64,000 bases of DNA from assembly GCF_023330665.1 (NCBI RefSeq), contig NZ_CP097127.1, forward strand, positions 3,286,001 to 3,350,000, read 5' to 3'. This document shows, one piece after another, positions 15,178 to 23,407 of the stretch. Both the position numbers and the translations under genes were made by a program. This stretch comes from Conexibacter sp. S30A1 (GTDB lineage: Bacteria > Actinomycetota > Thermoleophilia > Solirubrobacterales > Solirubrobacteraceae). The notes beneath the pieces are model-generated. The model did no database searches. It was given only the letters and a program-made list of their open reading frames with translations, and was not told the origin of the DNA. The stretch's first letter is position 1. Each line of letters begins with the position of its first letter.

Positions 15178-15372
15178 CGGAAGGTTTTCGCGTCCGCACG
15201 GCGAACTGGTGCGCTGAGCAACCCCCGGCGCCGGCCGCCGACGCCCGCCCCGTCACCCCCTTGGGCTCGCGGGCGTCTCTCAAGGCGGCAACCTGAAACG
15301 GCCGGCGCTGGGGCGAAGCTCCGCCTGCCGGCGGCCGGCGGCGGAGCGGGCTGCCAGGTCGAGTTCGGGCGC

Positions 15373-16068
15373 TCAGGTGTGGATGCGGGCGACGGCCACC
15401 TTGTGGCCAGCGGTGGAGACCAGCTCGACCGAGCGCAGCGTCGAGATTGGCCACGGGCTCTGCCCGCTCCAACTCGCGCGGCCGCCGCTGACCGCGAAGC
15501 TGCCGATCACCGCGCCCCGACCCGAGTGCTGCCAGACGATGCAGCGCACGCTGCGCACGCCCTTTGCGTTGCGCAGCGAGATCGCGACCGCCACCCGTTG
15601 TCCCGTGGTCAGGCTGACCTGGCCGAGTGTCCGCCCGGCCAGCGTCAGCTGTGCGGAGGCGCGGCTCGGAGCCGACAGCTGACCGCCGCCGGCGAGGATG
15701 ATGATCGCCGCCAGCGCCGCCGCCGTGACCGCAAAGGCCGGCGTGAGCAGGCCGCGTCGCAGTGAACCGCGTCGCAGTGAACCTCGGCGTGGGAAGCCGC
15801 GGCGCATCCGTCCGGGGTGTGCCTGCTCCTGTGGGGCCCGCGGGACGCGCAGCGGCGCCGGGGGGGTGGCCGCTGGCACCGCTTCGAGTAGAGCCACGGC
15901 CGTGTGCTCGAGCGCGCGCATCTCCTGGGCGCAGGCGTCGCAGGCGTGGATGTGCCTGAGCGCTGACTCGTGCTCGGTGGCGTCAAGCAGGCCGAGCGCG
16001 AGCTCGGCGCTGATGGACGCCACCGCCTGGCATTCCGGGCTGCGCGTCCCGTGCATATCGGCGTTCAT
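15373..16068 (-). CDS. Anti-sigma factor (RskA-like, zinc-finger type)
   Basis: A 231-residue protein from ATG 16068, one base after the sigma-factor stop. Residues ~1-75 form an anti-sigma zinc-binding-like domain with CQAVASISAELALGLLD and HIHACDACAQEM (H-x3-C-x2-C). A basic linker contains a duplicated SLRRG caused by a 15-base tandem repeat at about 15755-15785. One membrane helix follows (TPAFAVTAAALAAIIILAGG), then an extracytoplasmic beta-rich RskA domain (QRVAVAISLRNAKGV, SVELVSTAGHKVAVA). It would hold the upstream ECF sigma factor inactive at the membrane until cleaved by site-specific proteases. Confidence 0.9.
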   Translation of the reverse strand: MNADMHGTRSPECQAVASISAELALGLLDATEHESALRHIHACDACAQEMRALEHTAVALLEAVPAATPPAPLRVPRAPQEQAHPGRMRRGFPRRGSLRRGSLRRGLLTPAFAVTAAALAAIIILAGGGQLSAPSRASAQLTLAGRTLGQVSLTTGQRVAVAISLRNAKGVRSVRCIVWQHSGRGAVIGSFAVSGGRASWSGQSPWPISTLRSVELVSTAGHKVAVARIHT

Positions 16069-16069
16069 C

Positions 16070-16717
16070 TCAGGCGCCCTCCTCGATCCGGGCGGCGTAG
16101 GCATGGGTTGCGCCGGCGAGCCCGAACGCGACGGCCGGCTGGTGGCTTGCCGGCGGCAGCGGTGAATTCGGTCCGTCCAGCGCGCTCCGCAGGTTCAGCA
16201 GGCCGCTGCGCAGGCGTGTCTTGGCCGTGCCCAGCGGCACCTGCTCGCGCTCGGCGATCTCGGCGGCGGTCAGCCCGCCCCAGGCCGCGAGCACGAGCGC
16301 CCGGCGTTGGCCCTCCGGCAGCCCGGCGAGCTTGCTGCGGATCGCCGCCAGCGACTCGTTGGTGATCGCCTGATCGAGCGGGTCCGGACCCTGGCTCGAG
16401 AGCTCCAGGCCGTCCAGTGCGACCGCCTGCTGTGCTCCGGTTGTGCGGCGGCGCTCGTCGATCGCGGCGTTGCGCGCGATCGTGAGGATCCAGCCGGCGG
16501 CGCTGCCGCGGCTTGGTTCGAAGCTTGCGGCGCGGCGATAAACGCGCTCGATCGCCTCCTGGGCGGCCTCCTGGGCGCGGTGCGGGTCGCCGAGGACGGC
16601 GAGCGCAAGTCCGTACACGCGACGCTCATAGCGCCTGACCAGCACGCTCGTGGCCTCCTGATCGCCTGCGGCGACGAGTTCGAGCAGCGCTTCGTCGGTT
16701 GGCGCCGTGGTCAGCAC
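16070..16717 (-). CDS. ECF RNA polymerase sigma factor (SigK-like)
   Basis: A 215-residue sigma-70-family factor. Region 2 spans ~20-90, with VLGDPHRAQEAAQEAIERVYRRA recognising the -10 element and promoting melting. Region 4 spans ~130-185, with LPEGQRRALVLAAWGGLTAAEIAE and a helix-turn-helix GTAKTRLRSGLLNLR for the -35 element. Gene order sigma then anti-sigma, with the stop and start one base apart, is the standard ECF arrangement. The divergent neighbour is a secreted beta-propeller protein, a plausible regulon member. The C-terminal ~25 residues (NSPLPPASHQPAVAFGLAG) extend beyond the conserved domain. Confidence 0.93.
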   Translation of the reverse strand: MLTTAPTDEALLELVAAGDQEATSVLVRRYERRVYGLALAVLGDPHRAQEAAQEAIERVYRRAASFEPSRGSAAGWILTIARNAAIDERRRTTGAQQAVALDGLELSSQGPDPLDQAITNESLAAIRSKLAGLPEGQRRALVLAAWGGLTAAEIAEREQVPLGTAKTRLRSGLLNLRSALDGPNSPLPPASHQPAVAFGLAGATHAYAARIEEGA

Positions 16718-16898
16718 GATGGCTAAACGCTAGCGCCGAGGCGCATCTGAAGCTAAGAACTTCCGAAGTCTCCGCTCAGCGCAATCCATCTCGGCGTCTG
16801 GCCCGTAGACCTCTAGGACAGGCCGTCTGCTGGCGGTGTGTCCAAGGGCCACGGGCGCGACCGCGCCCGCGGCGTCAAAGACAGACGTAGGAGGACCA

Positions 16899-18095
16899 AT
16901 GAAAGTAAGAACAAGCAGGCAGGTCATCGCGGGAGCACTCGGCGTCTCCGGCGCGGTCGCGGCGCTGGCGCTCGGCGGCGGCTCGGCGCTGGCCGCCAAG
17001 CCGATGATGACCCCGCCGATGCCGGCGCCCGGCGTACAGGGGCAGCTCAGCCGACTGCACGAGATGGCGGTCGGATCGACCGTTGCAACAAACGGCGACA
17101 CCAACCCCTACGGGGTCGCGGTGGTGCCGTTGACCTCCGGCAAGCTCGTCAAGGGTGATGTCCTGGTGGCGAACTTCAACAACTCTGCCGGCACTGCGGG
17201 TGCGGGCACGACGATCGTCGAGATCAACCCGACGACCGGGCAGAGCATGACCTTCTTCCAGGGGAAGACAACGCTGGTCGGACCGGTCGCGATCGCGATC
17301 AACCCGACCAACGACATCGTCTGGGTCGGTGACTACGGCCCCGCGAACGCCACCTCTGGCGCGTACGACGGCTCCGCCGCCAACGTCGACGTGATCCTGC
17401 CGAACGGCACGCTGAAGTACACCTTCAACGCAGCCACCACCGACACGAAGATCTTCTCGGGCGTCTGGGGCCAGGCCTTCGCCGCGATCAACGGCAAGCC
17501 TTCGTTCATATGGACCAACGTCGGCGACGGCACGACCGGCATGGGTGGCGGAACCGTCTGGCAGCTCACGCCTGGGGCGGGTGTAAGCGGTCAGCCGCTT
17601 GGCGCCTCCTACACCGAGCTGGCCAGCGGTCTGCCTTACAACAACATGCCGGGCACGACCGCGGCCACCGCCGCCGGGCCACAGGGAACGGTGTATGACC
17701 CGAGCAACAGCACCCTGTATGTCACCAACGACTACAACAACACGATCGATGCGATCACCGGCATCGACAGTGTCGGCGGCCCCATGACCACGACGCTGGT
17801 CAGCGGAGGCGCGCTGAACACGCCCCAGGGCATCGCGATAAACCCGGCCAACGGCGACCTCCTCGTTGTCAACGGCGCGGGCAACAACGATCTGCTCGAA
17901 TACACGCCAATGGGCCAGTTGGTCGCGAGCCGCGACCTGTTGCCAAACCAGGCCCCAGGGGCGCTGTTTGGGATCGCCGCGACGATGACCGGCCCCGGTC
18001 AGATGGCGATCTACTTCGGCGACGACGACAACAACATGCTCTACCAGCTGACCGGCCCGATGGGAGGGCCCAACCTGCCGGCCGTGGCTCGCTGA
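16899..18095 (+). CDS. Secreted NHL/SMP-30-like beta-propeller protein
   Basis: A 398-residue protein from ATG 16899, preceded by a strong AGGAGG site. It has a Sec signal peptide (KVRTSRQVIAGALGVSGAVA..., cleavage near ALA-AKP). The mature chain consists of repeated four-stranded units with GPVAIAINPTNDIVWVGDYG, GTVYDPSNSTLYVTNDYNNTI and GIAINPANGDLLVVNGAGNND, as in NHL or SMP-30 propellers. No catalytic residues stand out, so it is probably an extracellular binding or scaffold protein. Low Cys and high Thr/Asn/Gly fit secretion. It is divergent from the ECF sigma gene, suggesting control by it. Confidence 0.8.
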   Translation: MKVRTSRQVIAGALGVSGAVAALALGGGSALAAKPMMTPPMPAPGVQGQLSRLHEMAVGSTVATNGDTNPYGVAVVPLTSGKLVKGDVLVANFNNSAGTAGAGTTIVEINPTTGQSMTFFQGKTTLVGPVAIAINPTNDIVWVGDYGPANATSGAYDGSAANVDVILPNGTLKYTFNAATTDTKIFSGVWGQAFAAINGKPSFIWTNVGDGTTGMGGGTVWQLTPGAGVSGQPLGASYTELASGLPYNNMPGTTAATAAGPQGTVYDPSNSTLYVTNDYNNTIDAITGIDSVGGPMTTTLVSGGALNTPQGIAINPANGDLLVVNGAGNNDLLEYTPMGQLVASRDLLPNQAPGALFGIAATMTGPGQMAIYFGDDDNNMLYQLTGPMGGPNLPAVAR

Positions 18096-18144
18096 GCAGC
18101 ACTTCTGGGCAGTGGCGGCCGCGAGCACCGCGGCCGGCCGCAAC

Positions 18145-18187
18145 GTGGGGGCGGGCTGCATGCGCTGAGCATGCAGCCCGCCCCCAC
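18145..18187. terminator. 19-bp hairpin between convergent genes
   Basis: A perfect 19-bp stem (18145-18163 with 18169-18187) with a GCTGA loop lies between the stops at 18095 (+) and 18213 (-). No T-run follows. It is the second strongest stem seen in the window and probably stops transcription in both directions. Confidence 0.78.
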
Positions 18188-18212
18188 ACGGGCTTCAGGG
18201 GAAGCCTGAGGT

Positions 18213-18656
18213 TCAGTGCACGACGGTCGCGGCGCGGAACAACAGCGCGGTCACGACCAGGGCGGCGAGCGTCATCGAGCCCGTCTCGCGGCGCAGGATC
18301 GCCACCACCACCTCCCGCTGCTCGGCGGCGGGCAGGGCGGCGACCGCCTGGGCGCTCGCGAGCCCGCGCGCGTCGAGGATCATCATCGCCGCTGACATCT
18401 TCAGCTGCTCGGCGATCAGGCCCACGATCAGCGGCAGCGCGCCGTAGAGGTAGTGCAGCGGCACCGCCGTATAGCCCATCAGCAAAAGGATCCCGCCGAG
18501 CGCCGCCTCGACTGCGACCGCGGCCTGTCCGGCCCGCAGCGTCCGCCAGAAGACGCGGCTCGGGCGCCGGCGAAACCACGCGACCGCGCCGATCACGAAG
18601 GCGACCAGGTTGAGTGCCAGTGCGAGCACTCCGACGACGATGTGCACATCCCTCAC
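18213..18656 (-). CDS. Small integral membrane protein, unknown
   Basis: A 147-residue protein with four hydrophobic helices: VHIVVGVLALALNLVAFVIGAVAWF, QAAVAVEAALGGILLLMGYTAV, LYGALPLIVGLIAEQL and the C-terminal MTLAALVVTALLFRAATVV. A soluble stretch between helices 3 and 4 is rich in Ala and Arg. I do not recognise a named family. It is divergent from nuoA with only ~84 bases between, so both promoters lie in that gap. It could relate to respiration by position only. Confidence 0.75.
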   Translation of the reverse strand: MRDVHIVVGVLALALNLVAFVIGAVAWFRRRPSRVFWRTLRAGQAAVAVEAALGGILLLMGYTAVPLHYLYGALPLIVGLIAEQLKMSAAMMILDARGLASAQAVAALPAAEQREVVVAILRRETGSMTLAALVVTALLFRAATVVH

Positions 18657-18740
18657 GGCGCAAGCGAAGATAGAGCCTTCGCGCCCGGTGCGCGTTCGCA
18701 GGCCGCGGCGGCGCCTGGCGGAGCCTTCTTATGGCGAGCG

Positions 18741-19118
18741 GTGATAAAACTCCTAAATGTGCTCAGGGATTACCTGCCAGCGGTTGTCTTCCTGATCCTC
18801 GGCGGTGCGGTCGGGGGCCTGTTCTCGACCCTGAACCTGCTGACGGGCGTCCGCACGCGCCCGAACCTCAACCGCTCCACTCCCTACGAGTGCGGCCTGC
18901 CGTCTGAGATCCAGCGCGGCTTTCGCTTCGGGATCAGCTTCTATCTGATCGCGATGCTGTTCATCCTCTTTGACATCGAGGTCATCTTCATCTACCCGAT
19001 CGCGGTCGAGCTGCGCTCGTTCGGCGGTTTCGCGCTCGGCGAGACGATCACGTTCGTGATCCTGTTGATGATCGCCTTCATCTACGTCTGGCGACGGGGG
19101 GCACTGGAATGGAAGTGA
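18741..19118 (+). CDS. nuoA: NADH-quinone oxidoreductase subunit A
   Basis: A 125-residue membrane subunit of complex I, if started at GTG 18741; a second GTG at 18759 (VLRDYLPAVV) aligns better with many NuoA N-termini and is possible. Three transmembrane helices are seen. The loop RPNLNRSTPYECGLPS and the segment FILFDIEVIFIYP are diagnostic. NuoA helps form the quinone-access region next to NuoH. It is the first gene of a fourteen-gene operon and overlaps nuoB by ten bases. No convincing ribosome binding site decides between the two starts. Confidence 0.95.
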   Translation: MIKLLNVLRDYLPAVVFLILGGAVGGLFSTLNLLTGVRTRPNLNRSTPYECGLPSEIQRGFRFGISFYLIAMLFILFDIEVIFIYPIAVELRSFGGFALGETITFVILLMIAFIYVWRRGALEWK

Positions 19119-19711
19119 CACGCCAGCCGGACCACGAGTTCCGCTCACGCCAGCTGATGGCGCGCGACATGCTGCGCGGATCGCTCGAGGGTGATGACCT
19201 GGACCGCTACGTGGAGCAGGCCGTGATGACCACGACGCTCGACCGCGCCGTCGCCTGGGCGCAGGGCAATTCGATCTACCCGCTGACCTTCGGGCTTGCC
19301 TGCTGCGCGATCGAGATGATGTCGATCGTGGCGGCAAGGCTCGACATCGCACGCTTCGGCTTTGAGGCGTTCCGCGCGTCGCCGCGCCAGGCTGACCTGA
19401 TCATTCTCTCCGGGCGCGTCTCGATGAAGATGGCCCCGGTGATACGCCGCATCTACGATCAGATGCTCGAGCCGAAGTTCGCGATCAGCATGGGGGCGTG
19501 CTGCTCGAGCATGGGCGTCTTCAACAATTACGCGCTGGTGCCGAGCGACAAGTTCATGCCGATCGACGTGCACGTGCCCGGCTGCCCACCCCGGCCTGAG
19601 GCGCTGGCGCACGGCATCCTCAAGCTGCGCGACAAGGTGCAGGGAACCGATCGGGAGGGCTGGCGCGAGCGCTACGGCGCGGTCGGCACCGAGGAGATCC
19701 TGGGTGCCTGA
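19109..19711 (+). CDS. nuoB: NADH-quinone oxidoreductase subunit B
   Basis: A 200-residue subunit carrying iron-sulfur cluster N2, the last cluster before quinone. The ligands are visible: tandem Cys65-Cys66 in [11 protein letters not shown], Cys131 in [10 protein letters not shown] and Cys159 in [10 protein letters not shown]. The N-terminal ~35 residues are an actinobacterial-style extension before the conserved core. It overlaps nuoA by ten and nuoC by eight bases, implying coupled translation. Confidence 0.98.
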   Translation: MEVTRQPDHEFRSRQLMARDMLRGSLEGDDLDRYVEQAVMTTTLDRAVAWAQGNSIYPLTFGLACCAIEMMSIVAARLDIARFGFEAFRASPRQADLIILSGRVSMKMAPVIRRIYDQMLEPKFAISMGACCSSMGVFNNYALVPSDKFMPIDVHVPGCPPRPEALAHGILKLRDKVQGTDREGWRERYGAVGTEEILGA

Positions 19712-20213
19712 CCAGACCGGGCTCGAGGCCCTCGCGCAGCAACTGAGCGAAGCGCTCGCCGGCAGCGTGCTCGCAACCAGCCACGCCCACGGCCGCGCCG
19801 AGATCCAGATCGCCCCCGAGCAGAACGTGGCCGTGCTTGCGTGGCTGCGCGCGCAGGGCTACAGCTTCCTGGCCAGCCTGCACGGCGTGGACTACTACCC
19901 ACACGAGCCGCGCCTCGGGGTGATCTATGAGCTGCTCGACATGAGGAACGTCGACCGCGTGTCGGTCAAGGCTCGCGTCTCCACCGACGAGCCCAGCATC
20001 GCGAGCGTGCTTGAGCTCTGGCCGGGCGCCGACTTCCCCGAGCGCGAGGTCTACGACATGTTCGGGGTGCGCTTCGACGGCCACCCTGATCTGCGCCGCA
20101 TCCTGATGCCAGAGGACTACGAGGGCCACCCGCAGCGGCGCGACTTCCCGGTCGGCGGCGAGCCGGTGCTGTTCACCTACAACGAGACCGACGGCTACGG
20201 AGCCGACCGATGA
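19704..20213 (+). CDS. nuoC: NADH-quinone oxidoreductase subunit C
   Basis: A 169-residue hydrophilic subunit of the connecting module (30-kDa subunit family). The signature WPGADFPEREVYDMFGVRF and the following DLRRILMPEDYEGHPQRRDFP are exact family hallmarks. NuoC is encoded separately from NuoD here, not fused as in E. coli. It overlaps nuoB upstream and nuoD downstream (ATGA). Confidence 0.98.
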   Translation: MPDQTGLEALAQQLSEALAGSVLATSHAHGRAEIQIAPEQNVAVLAWLRAQGYSFLASLHGVDYYPHEPRLGVIYELLDMRNVDRVSVKARVSTDEPSIASVLELWPGADFPEREVYDMFGVRFDGHPDLRRILMPEDYEGHPQRRDFPVGGEPVLFTYNETDGYGADR

Positions 20214-21451
20214 GCGCCCTGAGCGACTACCGGCGCCGCGAGGAGTCGATCACGATGTCCAGCGAGCCGGTGGGCATGGGTGAGACCCACGAGCTTTTGA
20301 CGCTCAACATCGGCCCTCACCACCCCGCCACCCACGGCGTCCTGCGGCTGATCGCGACGCTCGAGGGCGAGGTCGTGCGCGACATCAAGCCGATCATCGG
20401 CTACGTCCACACCGGCATCGAGAAGACCGCCGAGCAGAAGTCCTACTGGAAGGCGATCCCGGTCGTCGAGCGGATGGACTACCTCTCCTACTACTTCAAC
20501 GCAATGGCCTACTGCGGCGCGGTGGAGACGCTGCTCGGGATCGAGGTGCCGCCCCGCGCCCAGTACTTGCGCATAATCCATCTCGAGCTCAACCGGATCA
20601 TGTCGCACCTGGTGTGGCTTGGCACGAGCGCCCTGGACCTGGGCGCGATGTCGATGTTCTGGTACTGCTTCCGCGAGCGCGAGACGATCCTCGACCTGTT
20701 CGAGATGTCATCGGGACAGCGCATGCACACCCGCTACTTCCAGGTCGGCGGTGTGATCGAGGACATCCCTGCCGGCTTCGCCCGCAACGTCCAGAGGTTC
20801 ATCGACGAGATGCCCAGCCGCGCCGACCAGTACGCGGACCTGCTGGAGAAGAACGAGATCCTGCTCTCGCGCCTGCGCGACACCTGCGTGCTGGACGAGC
20901 AGACGCTGCTCGGCTGGGGCGTCACCGGACCGCTCTTGCGGGCCGCGGGCAACCCCTGGGATCTGCGCAAGGCGGCCCCGTACTCGAGCTACGACCACTT
21001 CGACTTCAGGATCCCGGTCGGCACCGTCGGCGACAACTACGACCGCTTCCGGGTACGCCACGCGGAGCTGTATGAGTCGACCAAGATCATCCAGCAGGCG
21101 CTGAACGGCCTGCCCGAGGGGCCCCACATCGTTGAGGACCGCAAGGTCGCGCTGCCGCCCCGCCACGAGCTGGCGACCAGCATGGAGTCGCTGATCCACC
21201 ACTTCAAGCTGGTGACCGAGGGCTTCCGCGTGCCGGAGGGGGAGTGCTACTACCCGATCGAGTCGCCGCGCGGCGAGCTCGGCTGCTTCGTGCGCGCAGA
21301 CGGCTCCGCCAAGCCCGCGCGCGTGCACATGCGCGACCCCAGCTTCGTCAACCTGCAGGCGACCGCGCCGATGGTCAAGGACGCCTACATAGCCGACCTG
21401 ATCGCCACCCTGGCGATGGTGGATCCGGTCCTTGGAGGTGTGGACCGATGA
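20210..21451 (+). CDS. nuoD: NADH-quinone oxidoreductase subunit D
   Basis: A 413-residue subunit (49-kDa family) related to the large subunit of NiFe hydrogenases. It forms the quinone pocket with NuoB. NIGPHHPATHGVLRL holds the conserved His pair at the quinone headgroup site, and the C-terminal DPVLGGVDR is intact. IIGYVHTGIEKTAEQKSY is typical. A second ATG (MSSEPVGMGE) fifteen codons in is possible, but the first overlaps the nuoC stop as ATGA. Confidence 0.98.
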   Translation: MSALSDYRRREESITMSSEPVGMGETHELLTLNIGPHHPATHGVLRLIATLEGEVVRDIKPIIGYVHTGIEKTAEQKSYWKAIPVVERMDYLSYYFNAMAYCGAVETLLGIEVPPRAQYLRIIHLELNRIMSHLVWLGTSALDLGAMSMFWYCFRERETILDLFEMSSGQRMHTRYFQVGGVIEDIPAGFARNVQRFIDEMPSRADQYADLLEKNEILLSRLRDTCVLDEQTLLGWGVTGPLLRAAGNPWDLRKAAPYSSYDHFDFRIPVGTVGDNYDRFRVRHAELYESTKIIQQALNGLPEGPHIVEDRKVALPPRHELATSMESLIHHFKLVTEGFRVPEGECYYPIESPRGELGCFVRADGSAKPARVHMRDPSFVNLQATAPMVKDAYIADLIATLAMVDPVLGGVDR

Positions 21452-22122
21452 GCGCGATCGACCGTCGTCCGCCCGTGCCGCGCTACGCGCACGGCTCGCG
21501 TGTGCCCGGGTGGGATGAGGCGGTCGACCTCGAGAAGGCGCCCGCCACCGTACCGGACCCGGCGCTCACGCCGGTGCCCCAACAGCTGCGCGAGGCGATC
21601 GAGGCCGAGATGGCCAAGTACCCCGACCGGCGTTCCGCCTCGATCCCGGCCCTGCACATCGCCCAGCGCCACCACGGCTGGTGCTCGCCGGAGGCGATCA
21701 CCCAGGTCGCCTGCGTGATGCGCCTGACACCGGCCTACCTGACCTCGGTGGCGAGCTTCTACGACATGTTCTACCTGCAGCCCAAGGCCGCCCACGAGGT
21801 CTACGTCTGCACCAACATCACCTGCTCGCTGCTCGGCGCCGACGAGCTGTATGAGCGCATGTGCCAGGCCGCCGAGGGCCACGACATCACCGTGCGCGGC
21901 TTCGAGTGCCTCGGCGCCTGCGACATCGCGCCGATGGCATCGGTCGACGGAGAGTACGTCGGGCCGCTCAACCTCGACGACCCGGCGCTGATCGTCGAGG
22001 ACGTCGAGGCGGGCCGACCGGTGCTCGAGCACAAGCAGCTGCGCCGCCGAGCGGTCGCCGACGCCAAGGGCCGGGTGGAGAACTTCGACGGGCTCGCCCC
22101 GGTCGGGCAAGAGGGAAACTAG
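21448..22122 (+). CDS. nuoE: NADH-quinone oxidoreductase subunit E
   Basis: A 224-residue subunit of the NADH-dehydrogenase module with one [2Fe-2S] cluster (N1a). Ligands Cys121 and Cys126 lie in VCTNITCSLLG, and Cys154 and Cys158 in ECLGACDIAP. The N-terminal ~40 residues before the conserved helical domain (PVPQQLREAIEAEMAKYP) are longer than in E. coli. Start ATG overlaps the nuoD stop (ATGA). Confidence 0.97.
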   Translation: MSAIDRRPPVPRYAHGSRVPGWDEAVDLEKAPATVPDPALTPVPQQLREAIEAEMAKYPDRRSASIPALHIAQRHHGWCSPEAITQVACVMRLTPAYLTSVASFYDMFYLQPKAAHEVYVCTNITCSLLGADELYERMCQAAEGHDITVRGFECLGACDIAPMASVDGEYVGPLNLDDPALIVEDVEAGRPVLEHKQLRRRAVADAKGRVENFDGLAPVGQEGN

Positions 22123-22129
22123 GAGCGCA

Positions 22130-23407
22130 ATGCCACATCTGCTCTTTGACAGGATCGACGAGCCGGGCCTCAACACGATCCCCGTGTACGAGCGCCGCGG
22201 CGGTTACAGCGCCCTGCGCAGCGCGCTTGCGATGCCGCCGGAGGCGATCATCGAGGAGATCAAGCAGTCCGCGATCCGCGGCCGCGGCGGCGCCGGCTTC
22301 CAGATGGGGCAGAAAGCGTCGTTTCTGCCCAAGGGCGAGATGGCCAAGTACCTGGTCTGCAACGCCGACGAGTCAGAGCCCGGCACCTTCAAGGATCGCG
22401 AGCTGATGCAGAAGTGCCCGCACGCGCTGATCGAGGGGATCATCATCACGACCTACGCGACCGGAATCCATCGCGCCTTCATCTACATCCGCGGTGAGTA
22501 CCAGTTGCAGGCCGACATCCTCGATCAGGCGGTCGCCGAGGCCAGGGCGGCCGGCCTGCTCGGCGAGAACATCCTCGGCTCCGGCCACAGCCTCGAGCTG
22601 GTCGTGCACCGCGGCGCCGGCGCCTACATCTGCGGCGAGGAGACCGGGCTGCTCGACTCGCTCGAGGGCAAGCGCGGCAACCCACGCCTGAAGCCGCCGT
22701 TCCCCGCGATCGAGGGGCTCTACGCCGGCCCGACGCTCGTCAACAACGTCGAGACGCTGAGTACCGTCCCGACGATCATCAACATGGGCGGCGCCGAGTA
22801 CGCCAAGATCGGCACCCAGGGCTCGACCGGGACCAAGCTGATCTCGGTCTCCGGCGACGTGCAGCGGCCCGGTAACTACGAGATCGAGCTAGGCACCCCG
22901 AGCCGCGAGATCATCTACGGGCTGTGCGGCGGCCCGCGCGACGGGCGCAGCGTCAAGATGTGGTTTCCCGGCGGCTCGAGCTCACCGGTGCTGCTCGAGT
23001 CCGACCTCGATCTCGCCTACGACTTCGACACACTGGCCAAGGCCGGCTCGATGCTCGGCTCCGGCGCGATCATCGTCGTCGACGACAGCCACAGCGCGCT
23101 GGAGGTCATGCAGAAGGTCGTCAAGTTCTACGCGCACGAGTCCTGCGGAAAGTGCGTGCCCTGCCGTGAGGGCACCAACTGGACGCTCAAGATGATCGAG
23201 CGGATCGAGGCTGGCGAGGCAACGCCGATGGACCTGGATATCCTCGCCTCTGCGCAGAGCCAGATCATCGGACACTGTCTGTGCGTGCTCGGCGACGCGA
23301 TGGCGATGCCGGTCGGTTCCATCGTCGAAAAGTTCCGCGACGAGCTCGCGGAGGAGATCGAGGCCGCGCGCGAGCGCGCCAACTCACTCACCTATGCCAC
23401 GGCCTGA
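22130..23407 (+). CDS. nuoF: NADH-quinone oxidoreductase subunit F
   Basis: A 425-residue subunit that binds NADH and FMN and carries cluster N3. NADH-binding glycine loop GRGGAGFQMGQK (51-62), FMN site NADESEPGTFKDR (78-90), and [4Fe-4S] ligands Cys339, Cys342 and Cys345 in ESCGKCVPCREGT, with the fourth ligand near GHCLC (383-385). GAGAYICGEETGLLDSLEG is also typical. A ribosome binding site (AGGAG) stands seven bases before ATG. It overlaps nuoG by 14 bases. Confidence 0.98.
   Translation: MPHLLFDRIDEPGLNTIPVYERRGGYSALRSALAMPPEAIIEEIKQSAIRGRGGAGFQMGQKASFLPKGEMAKYLVCNADESEPGTFKDRELMQKCPHALIEGIIITTYATGIHRAFIYIRGEYQLQADILDQAVAEARAAGLLGENILGSGHSLELVVHRGAGAYICGEETGLLDSLEGKRGNPRLKPPFPAIEGLYAGPTLVNNVETLSTVPTIINMGGAEYAKIGTQGSTGTKLISVSGDVQRPGNYEIELGTPSREIIYGLCGGPRDGRSVKMWFPGGSSSPVLLESDLDLAYDFDTLAKAGSMLGSGAIIVVDDSHSALEVMQKVVKFYAHESCGKCVPCREGTNWTLKMIERIEAGEATPMDLDILASAQSQIIGHCLCVLGDAMAMPVGSIVEKFRDELAEEIEAARERANSLTYATA

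Noticed and set aside
18731-18760. ATG at 18731 as a possible nuoA start
   Set aside because: It is in another frame and its translation has no NuoA similarity; the NuoA frame begins at GTG 18741 or 18759.
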